Shown here one piece after another: positions 12,668 through 22,171 of a stretch of DNA of 64,000 bases. The stretch spans positions 248,001-312,000 of the forward strand of contig SKCR01025361.1 in NCBI GenBank assembly GCA_019454045.1, given 5' to 3'. This stretch comes from Zanthoxylum bungeanum (Eukaryota > Streptophyta > Magnoliopsida > Sapindales > Rutaceae). The notes beneath the pieces are model-generated. The model ran no database searches and was not told the DNA's origin. It saw only the letters and a program-made list of their open reading frames with translations. Numbering within the stretch: the stretch's first letter is position 1; each line of letters begins with the position of its first letter. The position numbers and the translations under genes were made by a program.

Positions 12668-13430
12668 ATGGATGATTGTGATAAAGAGGAATGGCTCAAA
12701 GCCATGAACCTAGAGATGAAGTCTATGTACCCCAACTCAGTCTGGGAACTTGTAGACCAACCTAATGGGGTAAAACCTATAGGTTGCAAGTGGATCTACA
12801 AGAGAAAAAAGGGAGCAGATGGGAAGGTACAGACCTTCAAGGTTAGGCTAGTGGCCAAGGGTTATACCCAGAAAAAAAGAGTTGACGGTGAGGAAACTTT
12901 CTCGCCAGTAGCCATGTTAAAATCCATCCGCACTCTTCTGTCCATTGCCGCATATTATGACTATGAGATTTGGCAAATAGACGTAAAGATGGCATTCTTG
13001 AATGGCAATCTTGATGAGTGTATCTCTATGGTACAACCAGAGGGGTTCATAGCCCAAGGTCAAGAGCAAAAGGTTTGCAAGCTACAAAGGTCCATTTATA
13101 GACTCATGCAATCATCTTGGTCTTGGAACATAAGATTTGATACCACAATCAAGTCTTATGACTTTGAGAAGAATGTTGATGAGCCTTGTGTATACAAGCG
13201 CGTCATTGACGAGAATGTGATTTTTCTTATTTTATACGTCGATGATATTTTACTCATTGGGAATGACGTAAAAATATTATCGGACGGGAAAACCCGGCTA
13301 GCTAACAAATTCCAAATGAAAGATTTGGGAGAGGCATGTTATGTTCCTGGGATCCAGATACGTCGAGATCGCAAGAAACAGGTGTTAGTTATGTCTCAGA
13401 CATCCTACATCAATAAGATCCTTGTGCAAT
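12668..13430 (+). pseudogene. copia reverse transcriptase (B+), split by a LINE
   Basis: Best preserved coding stretch of B+, about 254 codons open. It has the RVT_2 family order: [45 protein letters not shown], then QIDVKMAFLNGNL (catalytic Asp box), then LYVDDILLIGND with the YVDD catalytic aspartates at 13235-13246. It stops at KILVQF where a LINE A-tail enters at about 13431; the remaining RT resumes at 14621. Degenerate residues (RLMQSSWSW for the usual GLKQASRSW) show relaxed constraint. A copy of its last 306 bases is present at 15823. Confidence 0.9.
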
Positions 13431-14620
13431 TTTTTTTGGATAAAGTAAGTATATTAACCAAAAATATACAAAAGCACAAGGGCTTACCCTATACAACTAG
13501 AGAGGATAGTCCCTCTTAGCAGAAGAGCCAAAAGGCTACAAACAATATAAAACCATCAGAAGATGTAATCTGGCAGGTGCCAAGAAAGGTGAACCATTTA
13601 TTATCATAAGATGGTTTCACCCTCCGCAGTAAACTAGCATGAGTCCGAATAGAAAAACACGATGTCACTAAGTAGAAGACTGACAGGGTGATGAGGCATA
13701 TCATAAGTGTAGGCATTCATTTCCCTTCATATGTAGTAAACTAATACTGCAAACGAAATCCGAACAAGAAGATGACATAATGAGCCATCAGTGTACTGAT
13801 ACATCCACTCAACAGTCTGCATCCAAACCAGAGAACTCCAATCTAACCCACACATAGCTAGCACAATCGTCCAAACCCGCGAAGAGAATGAGCATTGGAA
13901 GAAAATGTGATCAACGTCCTCCATTGAACAACCACAGATGACACATCTCGATGTAGCATTAACCTGGGAGGGGTTGGGGATCTTCAAGATCAGAGCAATA
14001 GACGTAGCATTAACCTGCTTCAAGAGTCTCCCCGAACAAAAGAAAGAATGAATAACATAAAAGACATCATCACCCACAATACTCCAAGCCTTCTTAAAGA
14101 AACTCGAATTAAACCCGTCCAGACCAGGAGCCTTATTATCCTTTAGAGAAAACAAGACAGCCTTAATCTCCTCATAAGAAACCTCCCGGGCAAGAATCTC
14201 CCTCTGGTCATCAGACACAGCTTAGTAATAGCGGAAATAAGAATATCCCTATCAATATCCTGCAAACAAGGCTGGGGCCCCTAAAGAGTCTCATAAAAAG
14301 ACACAATCTCATCCCTTACCAAAAAATCATCCTCTAAATGAGTCCATTCGTCCTTAGAAACAGAAGTAATCTTACTGCGACAATGATGATGCTTCATAGC
14401 ATGGAAAAAGAACTTCGTGTTCTGATCCCCAAGGTTGAGCCAATGAACACGAGATTTCTATCTAGCTAAACCCTGCTCATCCCGGCTAAGGTCACCATAC
14501 TATAAAGATAGTTCGCCTATTCTTCTAACAGAATATAGTCACTAAGGTTATCATGTAAGACACCATGCACCCTCTTCAACTCCCTCATAACCTCCAAAGT
14601 CCTACCCGAAAGATTAGAAA
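13431..14620 (-). mobile_element. LINE (L1-type), 5'-truncated and internally deleted
   Basis: On the plus strand it begins with the T-tract of a reversed A-tail and ends where the RT of B+ resumes (TTGGGATGC). The duplication is short: AATT at both ends. The 163-aa minus-strand frame 13727-14218 reads the N-terminal RT block (SLKDNKAPGLDGFNSSFFKKAW, ALILKIPNPSQ) and then jumps directly to the C-terminal zf-RVT domain (CVICGCSMEDVDHIFFQCSF). The catalytic centre of RT is therefore missing. The junction carries a repeated GTAGCATTAACCTG (13953 and 14004 areas). The element is non-functional. Confidence 0.88.
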
Positions 14621-15058
14621 TTGGGATGCAAAATTCCAAGAAAGGAAATTTGCCTTATTGACATAGAATTCATTTGTCAAATGAACAATCTCCTAAGACG
14701 CCTCAAGAAGTTGAGGAAATGAGACATATCCTATATGCCTCAGCAGTTGGTAGTCTCATGTATGTTATGTTATGCTCGAGACTGGACATTTGTTTTACTA
14801 TGGGAGTAGTCAGTAGGTTTCAGTCTAACCCAGGATTGGATCATTGGGTGGCTGTGAAACATATTCTCAAGTATCTTAAGAGAACGATAGATTATGTTCT
14901 TATGTATTTTGGTGAGGATATGATCCTAAGAGGATATACAGACTCTGATTTTCAGACGGATGTTGATTATAGGAAATCAACATCTGGATCAGTGTTATGG
15001 TGGGGCTATAGTATGGCGGAGTATCAAGTAATCTTGTATTGCCGACTCCACCATGGAA
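14621..15058 (+). pseudogene. copia RT C-terminus and RNase H N-terminus (B+)
   Basis: It continues the RT after the LINE. Readable blocks are SNEQSPKTPQEVEEMRHI, YASAVGSLMYVM, RLDICFTMGVVSRFQSNPG, HWVAVKHILKYLKRT, and then the start of RNase H (LRGYTDSDFQTDVD, KSTSGSV). A frameshift follows near 14995. The reading is cut at ACTCCACCATGGAA by the CACTA element; RNase H resumes at 22188. B- has the uninterrupted version at 27082-27840. Confidence 0.85.
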
Positions 15059-15071
15059 CACTACAAGAAAA
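15059..15071 (+). repeat. CACTA left terminal inverted repeat
   Basis: CACTACAAGAAAA, the exact reverse complement of 22172-22184. Transposase cuts at this end; the flanking GAA is the target duplication. Confidence 0.95.
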
Positions 15072-15460
15072 TACAGAATTAGCGACGAAAGTTAGCGACG
15101 GAATTGAAATGGATTACAACATTAGCTACGGAAATTAACGATGGGATAAAATTCCGTAACTAATAGTGGCGGGACGGGAAAAAAACGACGGAATAGCGAT
15201 GGATTTATGAATCCGTCTCTATATATTAAAACGGAATTAAAATTCCGTCTCTATATAGCGACGGAATTCAATTTCCGTCGCTAAATAGGGATGGAATTCC
15301 AATTTCGTCTCTAAATAGCGACGGAATTTTAATTCTGTCTCTAAATAGCGACGGAATTCGCATTCCATCGCAATTTATAGCGACGTAATTAAAATTCCGT
15401 CGCTATTTAGCGACGGAATAGCGACGAAATTATTTTCCGTCTCTAATTCTACTTAAATAA
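15072..15460 (+). repeat. CACTA left subterminal repeat array
   Basis: Multiple copies of a motif of the type TAGCGACGGAATT and its complement AATTCCGTCGCTA, roughly every 20-35 bp, some degenerate (GCGATGG, CCGTCTCT). In CACTA elements such arrays bind the TnpA-like accessory protein. The same motif family appears at the right end (21880-22165). Confidence 0.9.
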
Positions 15461-15746
15461 ATAAAATTTTCTTTATCTCTTTCGCCGTTCAAACCAAAAT
15501 CCCTAATTTATCGATTTTCTTTGCCACGCCCTCTCTCACTCTCACTGTCACTCTCGGTTCTTTATTTCCCTTTTTCACTCTCGGTGCATATGGTTCTAAA
15601 CCTAGGAGGCGCCGACTTTGATTCTCCCATTTCTTCTTCCTCTCTGATTCTGTTCCTTATCCATGGCGTATACTTTCGTTACAGTTCCAAGCCCTCTATT
15701 TTCTCTCAGAAAAACTAATAATCTTTCTCGTTCTAAGCAGAGGATG

Positions 15747-15822
15747 TTACTTGGTTCATTTACTCACCTTTCAATTTCAGCTTTTTATCTCAATCTTTTT
15801 TTCTTCAATTAATGTTGGTTTT
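15747..15822 (+). repeat. 76-bp direct repeat, left copy
   Basis: Runs from TTACTTGGTTCATT to AATGTTGGTTTT and spans the end of captured exon 1 and the start of its intron. It is repeated identically at 16245-16320. The two copies bracket the 422-bp patch, and one copy is enough to restore the intron. Confidence 0.95.
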
Positions 15823-16244
15823 GGAACATAAGATTTGATACCACAATCAAGTCTTATGACTTTGAGAAGAATGTTGATGAGCCTTGTGTATACAAGCGCG
15901 TCATTGACGAGAATGTGATTTTTCTTATTTTATACGTCGATGATATTTTACTCATTGGGAATGACGTAAAAATATTATCGGACGGGAAAACCCGGCTAGC
16001 TAACAAATTCCAAATGAAAGATTTGGGAGAGGCATGTTATGTTCCTGGGATCCAGATACGTCGAGATCGGAAGAAACATGTGTTAGTTATGTCTCAGACA
16101 TCCTACATCAATAAGATCCTTGTGCAATTTTTTTTGGATAAAGTAAGTATATTAACCAAAAATATACAAAAGCACAGGGGCTTACCCTATACAACTAGAG
16201 AGGATAGTCCCTCTTAGCAGAAGAGCCAAAAGGCTGCAAACAAT
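15823..16244 (+). repeat. 422-bp templated patch copied from 13125-13546
   Basis: Direct-orientation copy of 13125-13546 with identical length and about four substitutions. It includes part of the B+ reverse transcriptase (LYVDDILLIG), the junction with the LINE, and the LINE 3' end. Because that junction is specific to this locus, the source must be this locus or an allele or duplicate of it. The 100-aa frame at 15915-16217 is carried over from the RT and is not a gene. Confidence 0.95.
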
Positions 16245-16320
16245 TTACTTGGTTCATTTACTCACCTTTCAATTTCAGCTTTTTATCTCAATCTTTTTTT
16301 CTTCAATTAATGTTGGTTTT
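16245..16320 (+). repeat. 76-bp direct repeat, right copy
   Basis: Second copy of 15747-15822. It is followed by TTATAG and captured exon 2, so this copy carries the acceptor side of the original CPN10 intron. Confidence 0.95.
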
Positions 16321-16563
16321 TTATAGGGCCGCCAACACAATCTCTGAGAGTCAGTGCAATTGCCACGAAATGGGAGCCCTCTAAGGTTTCATTTTTTTTT
16401 CGATTTCTATCTTTCTCTAAATTTAGCTTTTGTATACCATTCAGGTTTTTATTTTTAGATGGGTATGCTAATGTTAATTATTGTTATATTATTATCTTTT
16501 TCTGCTTTGTAGGTTGTTCCTCAAGATGATCGAGTGCTGGTTCGACTTTAGCAGTTACCTGAG

Positions 16564-16941
16564 GTTTGCCCTTATATGCTATATGATATAACCTACATCC
16601 TTGTTATTGAATTTCTTATTTATTTGATAGTTTGGAGACTTTATTTCATATGATATTGATATTTGGTTGCAATGGCTGGAAATCATAATTTAGTTGGAGT
16701 TTTTTATCAGTATCCTTCTCTTTCATCTGATAAATTGAGAGTGCTCATAAAGAAAGTTTCAATTTTTATATGCATAATTTAATATTATGTTGGGTTTTTA
16801 TAGCTTAGAAATGAAGTGGGTATCTAATGAAGAACAAAAAGAAGAAGAAGAAGTAGAGATCTTGTAGTGTTTTTTTTTAGGTTGTTTTTTTTTGTCTTAA
16901 GATGCAAAAGAAACACTGCCACTCAGTGGCTTTGAAAGTGA
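16564..16941 (+). other. captured intron sequence and junction between gene fragments
   Basis: Opens with the GT donor of the third CPN10 intron and is T-rich non-coding sequence. The expected next CPN10 exon is not found, so the fusion to the cytokinin-receptor piece falls inside this stretch, probably between 16800 and 16940. Confidence 0.55.
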
Positions 16942-17444
16942 ATGTCAAGTGATTTTGAGCGGCCCTTGTTGACTGGGGTTGCTTATGCACCGAGAGTGGT
17001 TGATGCGCATAGGGAGCAATTTGAGAGGCAGCACGGGTGGACCATAAAGACTATGGAGAGGGAACCTTCGCCAGTACGAGATGAGTATGCACCTGTGATG
17101 TTTTATCAAGAATCTCTAACCCCATATAAAATCACTTGACCTGATGTCGGGGGAGGTATGATGTTGAATTATGATCTTTAATTGCTTGTTCTCTGCGTCT
17201 ATTAATTTATTTTACAGTATGTTGTATTATCTGGTGTTTGATTGGACCTGTAATTTTCGCATTGCTTGATATAGGAGGATAGAGAAAATATTTTGAGGGC
17301 TAGGGCTACTGGGAAAGCAGTACTGACAATACCTTTTAGGCTACTGGGTTCGCATCATCTTGGTGTTGTGTTGACATTTCCTGTTTATAAGTCCAAGCTA
17401 CCACCAAGTCCTACTGTCAAAGAGCGTATTGAAGCAATGACAGG
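16942..17444 (+). pseudogene. AHK4: captured CHASE-domain exons of an AHK4/CRE1-type cytokinin receptor
   Basis: Two exon-like blocks. The first (16942-17155) reads FERPLLTGVAYAPRVV, REQFERQHGWTIKTM and EPSPVRDEYAPV, then after a frameshift near 17120-17135 SLDLMSGE, ending at a GT donor. The second (17275-17444, after TATAG) reads EDRENILRARATGKAVLT, HHLGVVLTFPVYKS and TVKERIEAMTG, ending at GTAAGC. This is the extracytosolic cytokinin-binding CHASE domain of plant histidine kinase receptors; the REPSPVRDEYAPV stretch points to the CRE1/WOL/AHK4 branch. Membrane segments, kinase and receiver domains are absent. The sense strand matches the CPN10 fragment, so both could be joined in one transcript. 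Confidence 0.82.
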
Positions 17445-17515
17445 GTAAGCCTCTGTATTTACCATGATATTTTGATGCCTGGTGTATGTTTAGAGAGGTT
17501 GGTTTTGTGTTTCAG

Positions 17516-17605
17516 TTGGAAATATATAGAGCAAATGGAAGACCAAAGCAACACATGGGTGGTTTAAAACCTGTTTGCACGGAAGTGGTGGGAGGGGAGG
17601 GGGTT
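17516..17605 (+). pseudogene. captured exon-like block, unidentified, split by solo LTR C1
   Basis: Follows a TTTCAG acceptor and is open (EIYRANGRPKQHMGG, PVCTEVVGG). With C1 and one GGGTT removed it continues through 21246-21263 to an AGA|GTAAC donor, giving exactly 36 codons without a stop. I do not recognise the protein. Its place before the transglycosylase-like piece suggests, but does not show, that both come from one gene. Confidence 0.45.
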
Positions 17606-19285
17606 TGTAGGCATTGTATTTTTGCATGTGAAACCCGATAATGAGCCTCATTTGGAGGCACTATCTTTTAAGTCGCGGAAATCGCGGGAAACGGACGTCG
17701 GAAGGGAAGAGTCAAGAATTGACGGTTTTGTCGGATTTAGTTCACGTGTTTAGCTTCAGGTTCGCTGTTGGATCTCCGTTTTTAAAAAAACTAAACCTTA
17801 GCCCAAGCCCATTAAATCACATCCAAAGAAATAATTAATATATGTCACAAATCAAAATAATTAAAACATTTAAAATATATGTCACAAATTTTAAATTAAA
17901 TTCACAAACTAATTAAATAAAATCTTAATTAAATTAAATTCACAAATTAAATTAATTAACTCACAAATATAAACTGAATTGAAATAAATAATCAATTAAT
18001 TGAATTAAATGTTAATCTAAATTACAAACCAATTAAATTAATAAATTAAATTAATTACAATTAAAATTAAATCAAATAAAATCAAAAATCAAATACCAAA
18101 TTAAATAATTCACTTCCAAATTAAAATCAATCAAAATAAAATAATTCCTAATTTATTAAAAACACCACCAAATTTAAGAAATTCCTACCCAAATTACAAT
18201 TATCTCTTGCCAAAAATATTCCAATCATATACACATAATTCTAAATTGATTTATTTCCTAATTAAGCCATGCAAACCCTAATTGATAACTATATAAACAC
18301 ACACTAATTGCAACCCTAAAAAAGACACGACTTCACCTTCACGGCATAACCAAAAAAAATAAAAGAAATCAGCCACACATCTTCTTCCTCCTCTCAACCC
18401 TTCCTATCTCTCACGTAACAGCCCTAAACAAACCATCACACTGCAAAACCCACTCTGCAGCGCACAAAAAAAAACCATTCACGTGAAGCAAGCAACTCTC
18501 GCCACCCTCCAAATGCACAGCCTTGACCCTTAGACAACAAACCCTAAGACAAACCCAAGCCTCTCGCTACTCTCTCTGCCCCCCACTCAGCCTTTAACAG
18601 CCTACTGCCTCATTCACATATCAACAAATCATACATCACACGCCTCAAAACAAATCATCAACACACAGCCCTTGCCCCCTTATCTCCATTAGCCACATTG
18701 ACCAGCCCTTGCGAACCCTGCCACCCCATTCACGCCCACTTGATTCACGCATATAACAGCCCCCATAACAGCCCCTTCAACGGCCATACAAAGCCTTCAC
18801 TGCAATATGCCAAAACTGCCGATCAATAAGCCTTAAAACAGTCGTGAAAAAACAGCCATCAAACTGCTCAAAACAGTGACCAGAAACTGCTCCCGAAACC
18901 CTTCCAAAACAGCAGCCCTTTACCCTCCAAAAACGCATAAAACAGCCCCCAAACAGTGAACAAACACACCTGAACAGTGACCAGAAAACCGCGAGGAAAT
19001 AGCAACAAAACGGAGTGAAAACAGCGGGGAAAACAGTGGAACAACAAGTTAAGACGCTAAACAAGTGAACCGGAAAAGTTGCGGAGTGATAGCCCTTCCG
19101 ACGGTTGTAAACGCGAGTCCGAAAGACGACTTAAAAGGTTAGACCTGAGGGTACCTTTCACACTTGTTTTTTTTATTTGATTTTTATTGATTCTTTTAAT
19201 TGTGTTTTAATTATTTATTGAATATTGTTTACATGTGATGTGTGTTGTGGCCATTGATTAAAACGGAAAATACGTCGTCTCTCAT

Positions 19286-19377
19286 GGTATATAGGATGGA
19301 AACCCAGACGTAAATTCCGTAGCCGATTCCGAATGGACGGTAGTGCGGTCTGTACTTGGGATACAACTCCACGTACC
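19286..19377 (+). other. 92-nt shared module, C1 copy a
   Basis: Starts GGTATATAGGATGG and ends CCACGTACC. See the B+ leader copy at 7868. Pairing between GGTA and TACC ends and between CAGAC and GTCTG is possible. Confidence 0.7.
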
Positions 19378-19486
19378 ACTTGAGTAAACGGCGCATATTT
19401 CGCTTTATGTTATTTTGATTATTCGCACTTTATTATTCCGTCTTTTAATTTCCGCATGTTATTTATTTATGTTGTGATGCAATCGA

Positions 19487-20240
19487 GTGCATGGGCTTAG
19501 TAAGTCGGATTAAAGGTCCCCTATTTGGAGGGGTTAAAATCCTTTACCACGATGCTTTGCCGCGCCGGTTGATGTGTGTTCGGTTGAATGAAAAATACGT
19601 TCAATCGGACATACTAAGTTTGATATGATTGTCTTTATTTTTGTATGTATGATGCGATTGAGCGCATGGGCTTAGTGAGTTAGTCCAAAGGTCCTCTCTT
19701 TGAGAGACGAAGAGCCTAAAAGGCCACCTTTGTGACACTACTTCGCTGCGCCGGACGAAGTGTGTTTGGGTTGAATGTACGTTCAATTGGGCATACGAAG
19801 TCCTACACTTTTATTGTCTTTATTTCATGTATTGTGATGTGACGCGCATGGGCTTAGTATGTTGGTCTAAAGGTCCTCTCTTTGAGAGACAAAGAGCCCC
19901 AAAAGGCCACCTTTACGGCAGTACTTCGCCGCGCCCCCATTATCTTGTTGTTTAGTATGACGTCTTCTTACATGACCATGCATCATATCACATTGCGCAT
20001 GGGCTTAGTATGTTGGTCTAAAGGTCCTCTCTTTGAGAGACAAAGAGCCTAAAAGGCCACCTTTACGGCAGTACTTCGCCGCGCCTCTTTTATTTAGTTA
20101 TTCGCTTCATAACGTCTTTTTGAAAATTCATGCATCATATTGCATTGCGCATGAGCTTATAGAGTGAGATCAAGGGTCCTCCACTTTGAGGGATGAAAAT
20201 GCTTGAAAGCTACCTTTGTTACAATGATTTGCCGCGCCCC
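19487..20240 (+). repeat. five degenerate tandem repeats of about 150-180 bp in C1
   Basis: Each unit holds GCATGGGCTTAGT, then AAGGTCCTCTCTTTGAGAG, then GGCCACCTTT and CTTCGCCGCGCC. Units begin near 19489, 19664, 19846, 19999 and 20147; the third and fourth are nearly identical. The block is absent from C2, so it expanded in, or was lost from, one LTR lineage. Confidence 0.88.
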
Positions 20241-20327
20241 TTAATCTGTTGTTATGTACGAGAAGTCATATATTCATATGTTCATGTATGTGTCATGTTG
20301 TTTACTGCATTTTAGAGGTCACTGCTA

Positions 20328-20475
20328 TAACCCCGTTCGAACGCGTTCCGAAATGCCGCACGAATGCATATTTTCTGTCTGGTCCCGTTCGAACGCGTTA
20401 TCAAACGCTATACGAACGCGAACCTTCTGTTTACCGTTCGAACGCGTTTACGAACGCCATACGAACGCGAACACA
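20328..20475 (+). repeat. cluster of CGTTCGAACG palindromes
   Basis: Three units of about 40-60 bp, each with the self-complementary CGTTCGAACGCG followed by CGAACGC variants. It is unusually CpG-rich for this AT-rich window, and the block is absent from C2. Confidence 0.85.
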
Positions 20476-20684
20476 CTGAACTGAGACATATTCATCACAT
20501 GCCATGTATAATTGTTTCTTCGATGATTTTTTTTATGAAACCTCATATAATCATTCTTATCTTTGTGCACATCATAATGAAAAGCATGTTTATTCCATTG
20601 GTTGCGTCATTTTCCTTAGTCTTGATTTAACGTATTACGATTCATATACCTTTGTCATGATGACTTTGGAGTATTATTTCTTGT

Positions 20685-20776
20685 GGTATATCGGATGGAA
20701 ACCCAGACATAAATTCCGTAGCCGATTCCGAATGGATGGTAGTGCGGTCTGTACTTGGGATACAATTCCACGTATC
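20685..20776 (+). other. 92-nt shared module, C1 copy b
   Basis: Second copy inside C1, from GGTATATCGG to CGTATC, 92 nt like the others, with few substitutions against copy a. Confidence 0.7.
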
Positions 20777-21116
20777 ACTTGGAAAAGTGCTCACATGTAT
20801 GCTTGTATGGCTAGTATGTATGCTTGTGTTTTTCGTGAACATGATATGCTAAATGAAGTTGTATGTTCGTTGTTACTTTGAGGTATTCTCAAGCATGCAA
20901 TCTTAGATGTGAAATATATGTGAATTTAGGTGTAAGTTTTATTTTATGCATGTGAATTTAGAAGCATGATACTCTTGGAAACAAGTGCTACTTAAGCCTG
21001 ATTAAATTATTACATAAATCCTTTCATTACAAGTAACATAAGTAAGGGACCATTCCGAACCCAACGGTTTGAGGTCTTCCCTTGCGAGGGGTGAGTGCGG
21101 CCTTAAATCTCATTTT

Positions 21117-21132
21117 CCCGGTTCACACCGGG
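21117..21132 (+). other. C1 hairpin before GGTGGCGACTCC
   Basis: CCCGGT-tcac-ACCGGG. C2 has CCCAGTT-ca-AACTGGG at 39512-39527, so a G-C pair replaces an A-T pair at the fourth position. The stem, rather than the sequence, appears to be kept. Confidence 0.6.
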
Positions 21133-21245
21133 TGGCGACTCCATTATTCTCCGGTTTAGTCCCCCGTGGCTACTCCGTACTCCCGACTAGGCCGCGAGCC
21201 TGAGACAGCATGCGTCGCCCAGATTTCCTGTGTCCCCACAGGGTT

Positions 21246-21599
21246 CTTCATAGAACTATGAGAGTAACATCTTAGTGAGGATTTGAAAAATTGTCGCTGA
21301 ATTTTCCTTCTTAGATCAGATTGCCTGCTTGTTTAATACTAATTTTTATAATGGAAAAATAAATTAGCTCATTTTTCATCTTAGTGGGGATGGTAGATGG
21401 TTCTTTGGGATGCTATATGACTCTATTTTTGTTTCAGATTCTCAATGTTGGCGCTAATGTTTGATATTCACTGCTCTATGCTAGTTTGCTCTAACAAGTA
21501 TTTTTTTGCTTCTGGCATCTCTTTTGGTGCAGCTGGAGAGAAGAATCATCTCCCATGACTGAAGATCCATAATCGGCGTCATTGAGAAGAATCATCTCC
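21246..21599 (+). other. captured non-coding sequence with duplicated GAGAAGAATCATCTCCCAT
   Basis: The first 18 bases finish the unidentified exon begun at 17516. The rest reads as intron-like T-rich sequence with possible acceptors (TTTCAG near 21440, GTGCAG near 21530). A GAGAAGAATCATCTCCCAT block occurs twice, at about 21538 and 21584, another small duplication inside the captured DNA. Confidence 0.5.
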
Positions 21600-21668
21600 C
21601 ATAACTATACAAGGGCCTACATTCATTATCTTGTTACGAATGATGCTATAGGATCTCAGCTTATATGT
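21600..21668 (+). pseudogene. captured fragment, queuine tRNA-guanine transglycosylase-like
   Basis: A short block reading HNYTRAYIHYL followed by VTNDAIGSQLI resembles the conserved segment after the zinc-binding cysteines of tRNA-guanine transglycosylases (typically NYTRAYLHHL, then an E/D-x-x-G-x-x-L stretch). These enzymes exchange guanine for queuine or its precursor in certain tRNAs. The cysteines themselves are not visible; sequence upstream is a duplicated ATCATCTCCCAT repeat and downstream is AT-rich. The call rests on one motif from memory. Confidence 0.5.
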
Positions 21669-22171
21669 ATTTTTTTTATGTTGTACCTTTTAAAACATTA
21701 TATAATAAAATTTTTATTTTACTATTTGTTGTGTTCATTCTATAATTTAATAATATATTTATTTTATAATTTTACGTAATAATATTAATAATATTGTTTA
21801 AAATAAAATTAATTTCTTAAAAAATTTAAAAATAACAATTTTATAAAAAAAATTCCTAGGAAATTAGAAACGAAATTTAGAGACGGACTTTCCGTTTCTA
21901 AATAGAGATTAGAGACGGAAAATTCTGTCTCTAATTTGCGACGGAATTTTCCGTCCCTAAATAGAGATGGAAATTATTTCGTCGCTAATTAGCGACGGAA
22001 AATTCCGTCGCTATATAGAGACGGAATAATTTCCGTCGCTAATATTAACGATGGATGATATATTTCCGTCGCTATTTTTTTGCGACCAACAAAATAGAGA
22101 CGGAATTTTTCCGTCGCTAACTGTCCAGTAGCGATGGATTAGTGACGGATATTTCCGTCTCTATTTCACAG
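21669..22171 (+). repeat. AT-rich tract and CACTA right subterminal repeat array
   Basis: 21669-21870 is AT-rich with no visible feature. From about 21880 to 22165 AGCGACGGAA and TTCCGTCGCTA motifs alternate, mirroring the left end. Confidence 0.88.

Larger units (their letters stand above)
15663..16563 (+). pseudogene. CPN10: captured fragment of chloroplast 10-kDa chaperonin gene
   Basis: Three exon-like blocks with splice sites join into one frame: 15663-15753 (start ATG in CCATGGCG context; a Ser/Arg-rich transit-like N-terminus MAYTFVTVPSPLFSL), 16327-16385 (SLRVSAIATKWEPSK) and 16513-16563 (VVPQDDRVLVRL). The block TKWEPSKVVPQDDRVLVRL matches the N-terminus of plant plastid GroES-like CPN10, the co-chaperonin that caps Cpn60 in the stroma. 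A TAG (16549-16551) breaks the third exon, and the mobile loop and the rest of the domain are absent. About 160 bp of CT-rich 5' leader precedes the ATG. Intron 1 was disrupted by the 422-bp patch. This is a transduplicated fragment; an intact parent gene should exist elsewhere. Confidence 0.78.
17606..21240 (+). repeat. long solo LTR, family C (C1)
   Basis: 3635 bp, TGTAGG to CCCACA, with a perfect 5-bp target duplication GGGTT (17601-17605, 21241-21245). It is homologous at both ends and in several internal blocks to C2 (37435-39631, 2197 bp). It is longer because of a five-copy tandem repeat (19487-20240), a CGTTCGAACG cluster and a second 92-nt module. Near its end a hairpin precedes GGTGGCGACTCC, a sequence reminiscent of Tat/Ogre-type gypsy elements; that lineage call is tentative. 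It could also be a non-autonomous element without internal genes. No coding region is supported. Confidence 0.85.

Noticed and set aside
15915..16217. Reverse transcriptase frame inside the CACTA
   Set aside because: It is part of the 422-bp patch copied from 13125-13546, not an element or gene of its own.
15663..17444. Functional host gene for chaperonin or cytokinin receptor
   Set aside because: Only N-terminal or single-domain pieces are present, with an in-frame TAG, a frameshift and a disrupted intron, all between CACTA ends.
18777..19064. 95-aa minus-strand Cys/Phe-rich frame in C1
   Set aside because: Antisense to an ACAGTGACCAG/AACAGCCC repeat tract; composition-driven and not conserved with C2.
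19487..20240. Possible CRISPR-like array
   Set aside because: Units are long, degenerate and contiguous without unique spacers, inside a plant LTR; ordinary tandem repeat.
20249..20881. Several overlapping frames of 76-125 aa in C1
   Set aside because: They overlap in multiple frames across the CGTTCGAACG repeats and a 92-nt module; nothing protein-like is conserved.
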